Shown here one piece after another: positions 16,495 through 27,562 of a stretch of 64,000 nucleotides of DNA (its first letter is position 1; each line of letters starts with the position of its first letter). This stretch comes from Croceicoccus sp. YJ47 (lineage in GTDB: Bacteria > Pseudomonadota > Alphaproteobacteria > Sphingomonadales > Sphingomonadaceae), in contig NZ_CP067087.1 of assembly GCF_016745095.1 (NCBI RefSeq), positions 2,592,501 through 2,656,500 of the forward strand, read 5' to 3'. The position numbers were made by a program, and so were the translations under genes. The notes under the pieces are model-generated. The model ran no database searches. It was given only the letters and a program-made list of their open reading frames with translations, and had not been told where the DNA came from.

Positions 16495-18789
16495 ATGCCC
16501 AGCGATACGACAGAAAAAACCGAGCCCGATCCGTTCGATCGCCTGATCGACGCCCCTTTCGACGCCGCCTTGTCGGAGCGTTATCTCGTCTATGCGCTGT
16601 CCACGATCACGGCGCGTTCGCTGCCCGATCTGCGCGATGGGTTGAAGCCCGTGCACCGCCGGCTGTTGTGGGCGATGCGGCAATTGCGGCTCGATCCGGG
16701 GCAGGCGTTCAAGAAATCCGCCCGCGTGGTCGGCGACGTCATCGGCAAGTATCACCCCCACGGCGATGCGTCGGTCTATGACGCGATGGTGCGCCTGGCG
16801 CAGGATTTTGCGCTGCGTTACCCGCTCGTCGAGGGGCAGGGGAACTTCGGCAATATCGACGGCGATAATGCCGCAGCCTATCGCTATACCGAGGCGCGGC
16901 TGACGCGGACTGCGATGCTGCTGATGGCGGGGCTGGACGAGGGGACCGTCGATTTCATCCCGACCTATAACGGGGAGGAGCAGGAGCCGGAGATCTTCCC
17001 CGGCATCTTCCCCAACCTGCTCGCCAACGGGGCGAGCGGGATCGCCGTCGGCATGGCGACCTCCATCCCCAGCCACAATGTCGCGGAGGTGATCGACGCC
17101 ACTTTGAAGCTAATCGACAACCCGCGCGCCGAACATGGCGAGTTGATGGAGGTGTTTCGCGGACCCGATTTCGCGACCGGCGGTCTGGTGGTCGACAGTG
17201 CGGAGGCGATTTCCCATGCGTATGAAACCGGGCGCGGTTCGTTTCGCATGCGGGGCCGTTTCTATGCGAGCGAGGCGGCAAGCGAAGCCGACCGCGATGC
17301 CGGGATCGAACGGCTGGGCGGGGGGCAGTGGCAGCTCGTCATTTCCGAAATCCCGTATCAGGTGCAGAAGGGCAAGCTGATCGAGCAGATCGCCAATCTG
17401 ATCGCCGACCGCAAATTGCCGATCCTCGAAGACGTGCGCGACGAAAGCGACGAAACGATCCGCATCGTGCTCGAACCCAAGAGCCGCAAGGTCGACCCCG
17501 AACTGCTCAAGGAAAGCATTTACAAGCTGACCGATCTGGAAAGCCGGTTCTCGCTCAATCTCAACGTGCTGGACGCGACGCGCACGCCGGTCGTGATGGG
17601 GCTGGGTGAGGTGCTGCGCCACTGGATCACGGCGCAGATCGACATTCTCCTGCGCCGCAGCCGCCACCGGCTGGACAAGATCGCGGCGCGGCTGGAGCTG
17701 GTCGAAGGGTATATCGCCGCCTTCCTCAACCTCGACCGGGTGATCGAGATCATCCGTACCGAGGACGAGCCGAAACCGATCATGATGGCGGAGTTCGAGC
17801 TGACCGACCGGCAGGCCGAGGCGATCCTCAACATGCGGCTGCGCAGCCTGCGCAAGCTGGAGGAGATGGAGCTTCGCCGCGAGCGTGACGCCCTGCTCGC
17901 CGAACGTGGCGAGCTGGAGCAGCTCATCGAAAGTCCGGCCCGCCAGCGCACGCGGATCAAGCGCGACCTGAAGGCGCTGCGCAAGGAATATGGCGAGGAT
18001 ACGCCGCTCGGTGCGCGGCGCACGACCATTGCCGAGGCGGAACCCACCGTCGAATTCAGCATGGACGCCATGATCGAGAAGGAGCCGGTCACCGTCATCC
18101 TGTCACAGCGCGGCTGGATCCGCGGGATGAAGGGGCATGTCGACCTTGCGGGCGAATTCAAGTTCAAGGAAGGCGACGGCCCCGCCTTCGCCATGCATGC
18201 GCAGACGACGGACAAGGTGCTCATCGCGTGTGACAATGGCCGGTTCTACACCATAGGATGCGACGGATTGCCCGGCGAGCGCGGTTTTGGCGAGCCGGTG
18301 CGCTCGATGGTCGACATCGATCCGGAGGTCGCGATCGTGGGCGTCCACATCTATCGGCCCAAGGGGCAATTGCTGCTCGCCGCCGACAACGGGCGCGGGT
18401 TCGCTGCGGAAATGGACGAATTGCTCGCCGAAACGCGCAAGGGCCGCCAGGTCGTGAATCTAAAGAAGGGCAGCACGTTGCGCGTTGTCCATGCCATCGC
18501 GCCGGCGCACGACCATGTCGCGGTGGTGGGCGACAATCGCAAGCTCGTCATCTTCAACCTCGAAGAATTGCCGGTGATGACGCGGGGGCAGGGGGTGCAG
18601 TTGCAACGGTACCGCGACGGCGGCCTGTCCGATGCGACGACGCTCACGCTGGAGGACGGGCTGAGCTGGACCATGGGCGGGGAAACCGGGCGCACCCGCA
18701 CCGAAAAGGACATGTGGCAATGGAAAGTCGCGCGCGGCGCGGCCGGACGCCTGCCGCCGACCGGTTTTCCCCGCGACAATCGCTTTTGA
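16495..18789 (+). CDS. parC: DNA topoisomerase IV subunit A
   Basis: A 764-residue type IIA topoisomerase breakage-reunion subunit that decatenates chromosomes together with ParE. The winged-helix QRDR GKYHPHGDASVYDAMVRLAQ spans about 85-104, and the catalytic tyrosine is Tyr131 (RYTEARLT). IIPTYNGEEQEP-like and GIAVGMATSIPSHN segments follow, then a coiled-coil tower and a shortened beta-pinwheel. The length and the absence of a clear GyrA box favour ParC over GyrA. At the position of E. coli ParC Ser80 it has Ala92, with Asp96 at the Glu84 position. Confidence 0.93.
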   Translation: MPSDTTEKTEPDPFDRLIDAPFDAALSERYLVYALSTITARSLPDLRDGLKPVHRRLLWAMRQLRLDPGQAFKKSARVVGDVIGKYHPHGDASVYDAMVRLAQDFALRYPLVEGQGNFGNIDGDNAAAYRYTEARLTRTAMLLMAGLDEGTVDFIPTYNGEEQEPEIFPGIFPNLLANGASGIAVGMATSIPSHNVAEVIDATLKLIDNPRAEHGELMEVFRGPDFATGGLVVDSAEAISHAYETGRGSFRMRGRFYASEAASEADRDAGIERLGGGQWQLVISEIPYQVQKGKLIEQIANLIADRKLPILEDVRDESDETIRIVLEPKSRKVDPELLKESIYKLTDLESRFSLNLNVLDATRTPVVMGLGEVLRHWITAQIDILLRRSRHRLDKIAARLELVEGYIAAFLNLDRVIEIIRTEDEPKPIMMAEFELTDRQAEAILNMRLRSLRKLEEMELRRERDALLAERGELEQLIESPARQRTRIKRDLKALRKEYGEDTPLGARRTTIAEAEPTVEFSMDAMIEKEPVTVILSQRGWIRGMKGHVDLAGEFKFKEGDGPAFAMHAQTTDKVLIACDNGRFYTIGCDGLPGERGFGEPVRSMVDIDPEVAIVGVHIYRPKGQLLLAADNGRGFAAEMDELLAETRKGRQVVNLKKGSTLRVVHAIAPAHDHVAVVGDNRKLVIFNLEELPVMTRGQGVQLQRYRDGGLSDATTLTLEDGLSWTMGGETGRTRTEKDMWQWKVARGAAGRLPPTGFPRDNRF

Positions 18790-18817
18790 ACGCAATCGCT
18801 CCTGAACACGGCGCATG

Positions 18818-18856
18818 AAAAACGGCGCGGAAGCCGAAGCCCCGCGCCGTCGTTTT
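18818..18856. terminator. Bidirectional terminator between parC and RNA helicase
   Basis: A perfect 9-bp stem ACGGCGCGG (18822-18830) / CCGCGCCGT (18842-18850) with an 11-base loop has an A-run on the left and CGTTTT on the right. It serves the convergent parC and helicase genes. Confidence 0.88.
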
Positions 18857-18879
18857 CGTGATCCGTAAACCGGACGGGA

Positions 18880-20295
18880 TCAGTTCGATCCACCGGCCCG
18901 TGCCGGCTTCGGCCCGCGGGGACGGCGGTTGCGCTGCCCCTCGGCGCCTTCGCGGCGTTCGCCGCCCTGCCGCTGGCCTTCGGGCTTGGGGCCACGCCCG
19001 CCGCCGCCATTGCCGCGGCCGCGTCCACCGCCGCCGTTGCCGCGGCCACGCCCGCCGCCGCCGCCGCCATTGCCGCGACGTTCGCCCTGCGGCGCGCGTT
19101 CGGCACCCGCGGGTGCGCGGCTCGGCTTGGGCAGGGTTGCAGCCTGCAGCGTGAAATCATCGGGCAGCGGCATCGGGGTGAGCTTCACCCGCGTCAGCTT
19201 CTCGATATCGCGGATATAGGGTTTCTCATCCGGCGCGACATAGCTGATGGCGACGCCATCGGCCCCGGCACGCGCGGTGCGGCCGATGCGGTGCACATAT
19301 TGTTCGGCCACGTTCGGAATTTCGAAGTTGAAGACATGGCTGACGCCCGTCACGTCGATCCCGCGCGCGGCAATATCCGTCGCGACCAGCACCGGCACGC
19401 GGCCCTCGCGGAACCCGTCCAATGCGCGGGTGCGCTGCGCCTGCGACTTGTTGCCGTGGATGGCGGCGGCGACGATCCCGGCGGCGGCGAGATGGCGCAC
19501 CACCTTGTCCGCGCCATGCTTCGTGCGGGTAAACACGAGGCAGCGTTCGATCTCGCCCTTGTCGAGCCCTGCCTTCAATGAAAGCGTGAGCAGCGCCTGC
19601 TTTTCCGCCTGGTTCACGAAGGTCGCATATTGCTCGACCCGTTCCGCGGTGGTGGATTGTGGCGCGATCTCGACCTTCACCGGATTGGTGATGAATCGCT
19701 TGCCGAGTTGCTGGATCGCTTGCGGCATGGTCGCGGAGAAGAACAGCGACTGACGCTTTTCGGGCAGCATCGCGGCGATCCGGGTCAGCGGCTTGATGAA
19801 ACCGAGGTCCATCATCTGATCCGCCTCGTCGAGCACGAAGATTTCGACATCGCGCAGGGTCAGCGCACGCTGATCGATGAGGTCGAGCAGGCGGCCCGGT
19901 GTCGCAACGAGCACGTCGGTGCCATGGGTCAGCTTGCGCGCCTGCTTGTTCGCGGGGACGCCGCCAAAGATGCACTGGATCGAAAGATCGAGGTTCTTGG
20001 CGTAATAGCCCATGTTGTCGGCGATCTGCGCGGCCAGTTCGCGCGTCGGCGACAGGACGAGCATGCGGCACGAGGCCGGCTTGGGCGAACCGCCGCTATC
20101 CGCCAGACGGTGCAGCGAGGGCAGCGCAAACGCCGCCGTCTTGCCGGTGCCGGTCTGCGCAATGCCGAGCAGGTCGCGCCCTTCCATGAGCGAGGGGATG
20201 GATTTGCGCTGAATCGGGGTCGGCTCTTCGTAGCCCTTGGCCGAAAGCGCGCGCAGGATGGGTTCGGCAAGGCCGAGTTCTTTGAAATAGGACAT
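18880..20295 (-). CDS. DEAD-box RNA helicase with RGG-like tail
   Basis: A 471-residue ATP-dependent RNA helicase resembling RhlE. Motifs in order: Q motif region PTPIQRKSIP, motif I AQTGTGKT, PTRELA, VATPGRLLD, motif II VLDEADQMMD, motif III FSATMP, then the second RecA domain with ATDIAARGIDV and HRIGRTARAG. The last 90 or so residues are a low-complexity Gly/Arg/Asn tail (RGNGGGG and GRGRGNGGGG repeats), probably RNA-binding. The ATG at 20295 starts MSYFKELGLAEPIL, the normal family N-terminus. Likely roles are ribosome biogenesis, RNA decay or cold adaptation. It is monocistronic. Confidence 0.93.
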   Translation of the reverse strand: MSYFKELGLAEPILRALSAKGYEEPTPIQRKSIPSLMEGRDLLGIAQTGTGKTAAFALPSLHRLADSGGSPKPASCRMLVLSPTRELAAQIADNMGYYAKNLDLSIQCIFGGVPANKQARKLTHGTDVLVATPGRLLDLIDQRALTLRDVEIFVLDEADQMMDLGFIKPLTRIAAMLPEKRQSLFFSATMPQAIQQLGKRFITNPVKVEIAPQSTTAERVEQYATFVNQAEKQALLTLSLKAGLDKGEIERCLVFTRTKHGADKVVRHLAAAGIVAAAIHGNKSQAQRTRALDGFREGRVPVLVATDIAARGIDVTGVSHVFNFEIPNVAEQYVHRIGRTARAGADGVAISYVAPDEKPYIRDIEKLTRVKLTPMPLPDDFTLQAATLPKPSRAPAGAERAPQGERRGNGGGGGGRGRGNGGGGRGRGNGGGGRGPKPEGQRQGGERREGAEGQRNRRPRGPKPARAGGSN

Positions 20296-20562
20296 GATGG
20301 TCACTCGTATACAGGCGCATTCCCGCCGCCGCGCGCAATTGCAAAGCGCAGCGGCGCGCGAAATGCGCGGGGTCAAAATCGCGACCCTAGCGTGAATGGG
20401 GAAGCTTTGCGGTGCGAACCGTAAATCGGGTGCGGACATCTGCCGATTTGTCCCGGCAGCGTTCACGCTTGCATCCGATGCCGCGGGTGATCCCGCGCTG
20501 TCACATCGGGGCAGATAGGCGCATCGTTCGGCAGATGCAAACCTTATTTCGCGTGATCCTAA

Positions 20563-21237
20563 TTATATTTCGTCGGCGTCCGTTTCCTGCGCCGGAGCAG
20601 GGGTCAGGATCAGCGTCCCGTCCTCCACCCGCCAGCCATCGAGCCGGGACAGGAAATTCATGCCCAGCACGTTCATCCCGCCCATCGACGGGGCGACCAC
20701 TACGTCAAGATCGCGGGCCACGATATTGCCCGCGCGCAGCTCCGCAATCGACGCCATCTGTCCCGGCGCCGCGCCATTGGCGGTGCGCAGCGCGATCGTC
20801 CCGCGCAGCGCCTCACGCTCGATCCCGCCGGCCTGTGCGGTTTCGGGCGCGATGGCGGTAAGCGAGGCGCCCGTGTCGATCAGGAACCGTTCGGGATGGC
20901 CGTTGATCGTCGCCTCAACCCAGTAATGCCCGTCCCGGCCGAGCGGCACGCGCGTTTCATCACCTTCGACCACCTGTTTCGGCATGCCCAGTTGCGGGAG
21001 GGCGAAATCGACATCCGGGTTCATGCGGGCCACGTCGATGACGGTGAGGATCAGCACGCCGGCCAGCCCCACGCTGCCGAGCGAGCGCAGCGCGGCGCCG
21101 GGCGCAGGAGCCACCCGCGCAACCATCGAGCCGATGATCGACACGAGCAAGGCAAACAGCGCGAGCGCAAGCAGCGGCTGCGCCTCGAGCACGTCGCCGA
21201 AAGGAAGCGCGTCGAACGGGATGAAGGAAAGATCCAT
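20563..21237 (-). CDS. Retropepsin-like aspartic protease, membrane anchored
   Basis: 224 residues. Two membrane segments (about 21-43 and 54-70) precede a clan-AA aspartic protease domain with the active-site motif FLIDTGAS near residue 118 and a hydrophobic LGMNFLSRL near the C-terminus. Retropepsin-like monomers of this type are common in alphaproteobacteria and must dimerise to work; their substrates are mostly unknown. It is in the same orientation as cca, 80 bases downstream. Confidence 0.85.
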   Translation of the reverse strand: MDLSFIPFDALPFGDVLEAQPLLALALFALLVSIIGSMVARVAPAPGAALRSLGSVGLAGVLILTVIDVARMNPDVDFALPQLGMPKQVVEGDETRVPLGRDGHYWVEATINGHPERFLIDTGASLTAIAPETAQAGGIEREALRGTIALRTANGAAPGQMASIAELRAGNIVARDLDVVVAPSMGGMNVLGMNFLSRLDGWRVEDGTLILTPAPAQETDADEI

Positions 21238-21317
21238 GTCTCCGCCTTAGCAGCCTGCTGCTTTCCCGATGCTGACCGGAGCGATCAGGGGCGGTCCGAC
21301 CAGGGCGGGACGCGAAG

Positions 21318-22487
21318 TCATCCGACCTCCTCGCGCAGGATGGCATGGGTGCGGTCGGGGCCGGGAAACCCTTCGTCAATCCACCGGGCCTGGACCTTGT
21401 GCAACACCGCCGCCACCGCGGGGCCTTTTTCCACGCCTGCCGCCATCACGGCACGCCCGTCGATCGCAAAGGCGGGCGGTTCCCATCCCGCGATAGGCCG
21501 AACCGATGCGCCGAGCAGCAGAAGCCGATCCTCCGCCCGTTCGCGTCCCAGCCGGAACAGCAGGCCGCGCGGATTGGTGGCATCGCCGGCCTCCCGCTCC
21601 GCCGCGCTGATGAGCCGTTTCTTCTGCGCATTGGAAAGACGCAGCCGCGCCGCGACCTGTGCCGCGACATCGCGCCGCGGCGGCAGCAGGGCGGCAAGCT
21701 AGCGCATCGCATCGGGGGCGATACCCGCCGCGTCCTCCGCCTCGATCAGCCGGCTTAGCGTGTCGCGCTCATCCGTCCCGCATTCCGGCAGGATCACGCG
21801 CAGCACGCCAAGGTCGGCCATGCGCCGCACCGTTTCGGCAGGCCGCGGCAGCGCGAGCAATCGGCGCAGTTCCTGCCCGATCCGTTCGCGCGAAAGCCCC
21901 ATCAAGGTCGGTGCACATTCCCGGCATGCCGCTATTGCCTCGGCATCGGGCGCGCCGGAGCCGAAACGCGCCTCGAACCGGAAATAGCGCAGGATCCGCA
22001 AATGATCCTCCGCGATCCGGGTGCGCGCATCGCCGATAAAACGCACGATCCCGGCCTTCAAATCGTCCAGCCCGCCGAAATAATCGTCGATGGCCAGCGT
22101 CAGGGGATGGGCATAGAGCGCGTTGATCGTGAAATCGCGCCGCGCCGCATCCTCCCGCCAATCGTCGGTGAAGGCGATCGTGGCATGACGCCCGTCGGTC
22201 GCGACATCGCGGCGCAGCGTCGTGATCTCCACCGATGCTTCGGGAAGGAGCGCGGTCACCGTACCATGATCGAGCCCGGTCGGAATCGTCCGAATGCCCG
22301 CATCGTTCAGCCTGCGCATCACCGCATCCGGCGCATGGCGGGTGGCGATGTCAATGTCCTGCGCCGCGACGTTCAGCAACGCATCGCGCACGCATCCCCC
22401 GACATAGCGGCACTCCTCGGCGCCGAGCGCATCGACGAGCGCGCGCAGGCCGTCCCACCGCGTCCAGGGCAGGGCGGGGAGCGTCAC
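21318..22487 (-). pseudogene. cca: CCA-adding tRNA nucleotidyltransferase, in-frame TAG
   Basis: This enzyme adds or repairs the 3' CCA of tRNAs. The chain from the GTG at 22487 shows the class II signature CRYVGGCVRDALL, the catalytic DxD in QDIDIATRH, RRDFTINAL and the ERIGQEL region. Codon 263 is TAG (21699-21701), after which the same frame continues as good family sequence (LAALLPPRRDVAAQVAARL...) to a stop at 21318-21320, giving 389 residues. The TAG lies in CTAG; reading it as CCGG gives MRRLAALLP. The head and nucleotide-binding domains precede the stop, so a truncated product might be partly active. The GTG overlaps the NUDIX stop (GTGA). Confidence 0.85.
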
Positions 22488-23083
22488 CGGCCGGTCCAGC
22501 GCAGGCGCCGCGACAGATTGTCGAGTATCGCCGCGGTAACGCCCCAGATCCTGTGCCCGTCCCAGTGCATCTCGATGAAATGGCGCTTCGTCCCCTTCCA
22601 CGTGGCGCTGCGCGCGACATGGTTCGCAGGGTCGAGCGCGAAGGACAGCGGCACCTCGAACCATTCGTCGACCTCGGCCGGATTGGCGCGCAGCGGAAGA
22701 TCGGGCGGCACGGTGGCGAGCACGGGCGTGATGGCATATCCCGTTCCGGTGCGATATCCGTCGGTGCGGCCTATGATGTGGACCCGGCTGGGCGCAAGGG
22801 CGATTTCCTCGTGCGCTTCGCGAAGCGCCGCCTGCTCCGCCGTTTCGCCCGCGTCGATGCCGCCGCCGGGAAAGGCGACCTGCCCGGCGTGGGTGCGCAT
22901 TTTCGCGGGCCGTTCGATGAGCAGCACGCCGGGTTCGTCCGCCCGCTCCGTCACCGCGATGAGCACGGCGGCGGGGCGCGCCGTATTGTCGTCCATGAAA
23001 TCGGCATCGTCGCGAAGATCGGTCAGCGGCCGGGCATGGCCGCGGCGGTGCATGGCGGTCAGCGCCTCGCGGATCGTGCTCAT
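22484..23083 (-). CDS. NUDIX hydrolase, CoA pyrophosphatase-like
   Basis: 199 residues of the NudL/YeaB group, which hydrolyse CoA and its derivatives to 3',5'-ADP and phosphopantetheine. The Nudix box is [22 protein letters not shown], with the upstream [21 protein letters not shown] that distinguishes the CoA subfamily. It overlaps both neighbours by four bases (the DUF1285 stop upstream, the cca start downstream), forming a compact DUF1285-NUDIX-cca unit conserved in style among alphaproteobacteria. Confidence 0.92.
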   Translation of the reverse strand: MSTIREALTAMHRRGHARPLTDLRDDADFMDDNTARPAAVLIAVTERADEPGVLLIERPAKMRTHAGQVAFPGGGIDAGETAEQAALREAHEEIALAPSRVHIIGRTDGYRTGTGYAITPVLATVPPDLPLRANPAEVDEWFEVPLSFALDPANHVARSATWKGTKRHFIEMHWDGHRIWGVTAAILDNLSRRLRWTGR

Positions 23084-23640
23084 TCCGGGGTCAGCGGGAA
23101 CACCGCACCCCTGCTTTCCACGGCCAGCGGTTCGCCGCCGCGCGCGATGGCGATCTCGGCCAGTTGCGCATAGGTCGACCGGTCGAGCCGGGCGAGGAGG
23201 CCGTCGCGCATCTCGACATAGAGCGCGGGCGTATCGGGGTCGCCCCGCGCGAAGATGGGATGATCGGCATCGGCCGTCACCAGATCGTCGGTATTGCTGC
23301 GAAAGGCGAGCACGGGGGCGCCGTCCACCTCGTGCCGCGTCACGTCGACGGCGACGAAGGGCGCGTCATCCACAGCGATCGACAGTTTTTGATACGGCAC
23401 GACGAGCCAGTACGTGTCGCCTTCGCGGCGCAGCAGGCTGGAAAACGCGCGGACCATGGCCGGGCGCGTGATTTTCGAGCCCTGATGATACCAGGTGCCG
23501 TCGGCGGCGATGCGCATCTCGCTGTCGCCGGTGTTTTCGGGGTTCCAGCTCGACACCGGGGGCAGCTTGCGCGCAGCGACTGCGTCGGCCACCTCGGCAA
23601 GGGACATGGAGGCGAGATCGGGGGTCGGTTCGTAGGGCAC
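23080..23640 (-). CDS. DUF1285 family protein
   Basis: 186 residues. The N-terminal part contains the recognisable family stretch [20 protein letters not shown] and [19 protein letters not shown], followed by [19 protein letters not shown]. The family has no assigned biochemical role. Its stop overlaps the NUDIX start, so it is the first gene of the DUF1285-NUDIX-cca operon. No membrane segment or signal peptide is visible. Confidence 0.9.
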   Translation of the reverse strand: MPYEPTPDLASMSLAEVADAVAARKLPPVSSWNPENTGDSEMRIAADGTWYHQGSKITRPAMVRAFSSLLRREGDTYWLVVPYQKLSIAVDDAPFVAVDVTRHEVDGAPVLAFRSNTDDLVTADADHPIFARGDPDTPALYVEMRDGLLARLDRSTYAQLAEIAIARGGEPLAVESRGAVFPLTPE

Positions 23641-23706
23641 GGACCCTATCTGGCACCGGCACGCGCAAACGCCAAGACCTGCGTCCCCGCTTTTATCGCG
23701 GCGATG

Positions 23707-24243
23707 CTATCCTGCGGCGCGGGCGGCCGCACCCCAAGGGCCGAGCACGCCCTTTTCCGGAAGGACCGCCGGGTTGTCCGCACGGCACAGCAGCCGCGCT
23801 CCCCACTCCCCCGGAAGCACCCAGCCGCCGGTATGCGCCGCGGTAAAGCCGAAGAAGCGCCCGTAATATTCGGGATCGCCGATGAGCACCTGCGGCAATG
23901 CGCCCTGCGGCCCCGATACGTCGCGAAGCGCCTGCAGCGCGGAGAGCATCAGCATCTTGCCGAAACCCTCGTTCTGCATCGCGGGGAGCACCGCGACCGG
24001 TCCCACCATGACGAGCGGCACGGCGCGCCCCTCCGGCGTGTTGAGCGCAACCGGCCAGCACTGTATCGTGCCGCACAGCATGTCCTGGTCATCGAGCGCG
24101 GCAAAGGACAACGCCGGCAGCCAGTCCATCCCCTCGCGCACGACATAGGCGGTGCGGCGGTGCCGCTCCGGCTCGAATGCGCGGTCCAGCAATTGCTCGA
24201 CCATGGCGGGATCGACATTGGCAAGAGGGATGATCGTGGACAT
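23707..24243 (-). CDS. GNAT-family N-acetyltransferase
   Basis: 178 residues with a GNAT fold. The acetyl-CoA region runs through VGPVAVLPAMQNEGFGKMLMLSALQAL (a Q/RxxGxG/A-like loop, NEGFGK), followed by VLIGDPEYYGRFFGF, the YxRFGF element of predicted protein or small-molecule acetyltransferases. The substrate is unknown. It is a separate transcription unit, 66 bases upstream of the DUF1285 gene on the same strand. Confidence 0.86.
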   Translation of the reverse strand: MSTIIPLANVDPAMVEQLLDRAFEPERHRRTAYVVREGMDWLPALSFAALDDQDMLCGTIQCWPVALNTPEGRAVPLVMVGPVAVLPAMQNEGFGKMLMLSALQALRDVSGPQGALPQVLIGDPEYYGRFFGFTAAHTGGWVLPGEWGARLLCRADNPAVLPEKGVLGPWGAAARAAG

Positions 24244-24371
24244 GCGCGGGCCGATAGGGCGCGAAACGCACGCTGTCGATTGCGAAAAAGCGCAAGGGGG
24301 CGATAGAAACGCTATCCCGTGGGTTCGCGGCCCGCCGTGAAGTCAAGCGCGGGCAAGCCGGTCGCGTGCCG

Positions 24372-25574
24372 TCACTCCGCCGGCGTCAGGCGCCAGAGCC
24401 GCGCGTCGCCCTCATCCTCCACCGCCCATATGGCGCCGTCCGGCCCCTGCGCCACTTCGCGGATGCGGCGTTCCATTGGGTGGCGTTCGAGTTCGGTCGG
24501 CGTGGTCCCGTCGAAACCGACGCGGATGATCGCCTTGGTCTTCAACCCTGCGATGATGGCCTGCCCCTGCAACGCCGGGAACATGTCGCCGGTATAGAAG
24601 ATGAAATTGCCCGGCGCGATCACCGGGGTCCATCCGATGCGCGGCGCGATGAATTGCGGGCGCGTATCGTTATCGGGAATGGGCGTGCCGTCGTAATTCA
24701 CCCCGTTCGACACCGCCGGCCAGCCATAATTGCCGCCCTTCTGCACGAGATTCAGCTCATCGCCGCCCTTCGGCCCGTGTTCGAGCACCCAGAGACGCCC
24801 CTCCGGATCGAAGTCGATGCCGAGCATGTTGCGATGGCCATAGGACCAGATCTGTGCCGAAGCGCCGCCGCGATCCGCGAACGGATTGCCGGGCGCCGGC
24901 GTGCCGTCGGGAAGCAGGCGGACAATCGTGCCGAGCGTGTTCGAAAGATCCTGCGCAGGGTCTTTCTTCTGCCGCTCGCCGCTGGTGATGAAGAGATATT
25001 GGCCGTCCGGCGAAAAGGCGATGCGATGCGAATAATGGCCGCGGCCTGTAACCTTGGGTGTCTGCCGCCAGATCGTTTCGAGCCCATCGAGCGTGCAGTT
25101 CGTGCCGCTTTCCTCGCAGATCAGCCGCGCGCGTCCCACGACTGCGCCGCGCGTGTCGCCGTCGCCCGCCTCGACCCAGCTCAGATAAACCTGCCCGGTG
25201 CGCGCATAATCGGGGCCGAACACGAAATCGCCGAGGCCGCCCTGACCGCCGTAATCGACGCGGGGCACGCCGCTCACGCTGCCCATGGCGCCATTGGGTT
25301 CGCGGATGCGGATGTTGCCCTTTTTCTCGGTGATGAAAAGACGGCCCGTGCCCGGCTCGAACGCGAGCGCCCAGGGTTCGTCGAACGTCCCCATTTCGGC
25401 GAGGGTGAAGCCGGGAAAGCCGTCCGTTTCGGAAGAGGGCGCAGCGGCCCCGGATGTTTCGCGCGGTTCGGAGGCATTGCTCTGCGGTGCGGGCGCACAG
25501 CTTGCAACGACGACGCCGACGAGCGAAAGGGGGACGGTGATGGAAATCGGGCGCGGAATGATCATGAACACCAT
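24372..25574 (-). CDS. PQQ-dependent sugar dehydrogenase-like lipoprotein
   Basis: About 400 residues forming a six-bladed beta-propeller of the soluble glucose/sorbosone dehydrogenase (GSDH) family. A signal sequence ends in a lipobox-like VVASC, predicting a lipid-anchored periplasmic protein. Family landmarks: FDEPWALAFEPGTGRLFITEK, GGLGDFVFGPDY, GHYSHRIAFSPDG, YGHRNMLGIDFDPEGRLW, and GPKGGDELNLVQKGGNYGWP. The start is the ATG at 25574 or the in-frame ATG at 25565; neither has a strong ribosome site. No PQQ biosynthesis genes are in the window. It is divergent from rnhB. Confidence 0.87.
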   Translation of the reverse strand: MVFMIIPRPISITVPLSLVGVVVASCAPAPQSNASEPRETSGAAAPSSETDGFPGFTLAEMGTFDEPWALAFEPGTGRLFITEKKGNIRIREPNGAMGSVSGVPRVDYGGQGGLGDFVFGPDYARTGQVYLSWVEAGDGDTRGAVVGRARLICEESGTNCTLDGLETIWRQTPKVTGRGHYSHRIAFSPDGQYLFITSGERQKKDPAQDLSNTLGTIVRLLPDGTPAPGNPFADRGGASAQIWSYGHRNMLGIDFDPEGRLWVLEHGPKGGDELNLVQKGGNYGWPAVSNGVNYDGTPIPDNDTRPQFIAPRIGWTPVIAPGNFIFYTGDMFPALQGQAIIAGLKTKAIIRVGFDGTTPTELERHPMERRIREVAQGPDGAIWAVEDEGDARLWRLTPAE

Positions 25575-25610
25575 AATTCGAGTGCGGGGCCAAAGGTTCC
25601 GCCGACGCGC

Positions 25611-26195
25611 ATGATTGTGGGCGTGGACGAGGCGGGACGCGGGCCGCTCGCCGGGCCGGTGGTCGCGGCCGCGGTGCTCCTGTGCAAGCCGCGCCCGCCG
25701 GGTCTTGGCGATTCGAAAGTGTTGTCGCGCGCGGCGCGCGAACGGCTGGACGAGGCGATCCGCCGCCGCTGCGTCTTTGGTGTCGGCGTGGTCGAGGTGG
25801 GCGAGATCGACCGGCTCAACATCTTCGGCGCGACGATGCTCGCCATGAGTGTCGCGGTGGAACAATTATGCGCGAAGATCGGCTGCGACCCTGTCGAGGT
25901 GCTCGTCGACGGCAATCTGACGCCCGCGGGCCGGCGCCCGGAATGGCGGTGGAAGGCCCGCGCCATCGTGAAGGGCGATGCAAAGGAACCGTGCATTTCC
26001 GCCGCGAGCATCGTGGCCAAGGAACATCGCGACCGCATGATGCGCGATGCGGCGCTGCATCACCCGCAATATGGCTGGGACCGGAACATGGGTTACGGGA
26101 CGAAGGACCATCTGGAGGCGTTGCGCCGTCATGGCCCGACCCCACTGCACCGGCGCAGCTTCGCCCCTGTTGCGCAGGCGGATCTGTTCGGTTGA
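25611..26195 (+). CDS. rnhB: Ribonuclease HII
   Basis: A 194-residue RNase HII, which nicks DNA at incorporated ribonucleotides and removes RNA from hybrids. GVDEAGRGPLAGPVVAAAV gives the first acidic pair (Asp6, Glu7). LVDGNL supplies the second aspartate, and SIVAKEHRDRMM with HPQYGWDRNMGYGT completes the active site. The ATG at 25611 gives the normal family N-terminus. The next gene rightward is ccrM, after a 200-base regulatory gap. Confidence 0.95.
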   Translation: MIVGVDEAGRGPLAGPVVAAAVLLCKPRPPGLGDSKVLSRAARERLDEAIRRRCVFGVGVVEVGEIDRLNIFGATMLAMSVAVEQLCAKIGCDPVEVLVDGNLTPAGRRPEWRWKARAIVKGDAKEPCISAASIVAKEHRDRMMRDAALHHPQYGWDRNMGYGTKDHLEALRRHGPTPLHRRSFAPVAQADLFG

Positions 26196-26213
26196 TCCTT
26201 CGCGCGCGCTGCT

Positions 26214-27553
<1,340 letters not shown>

Positions 27554-27562
27554 CCTCGCTAC

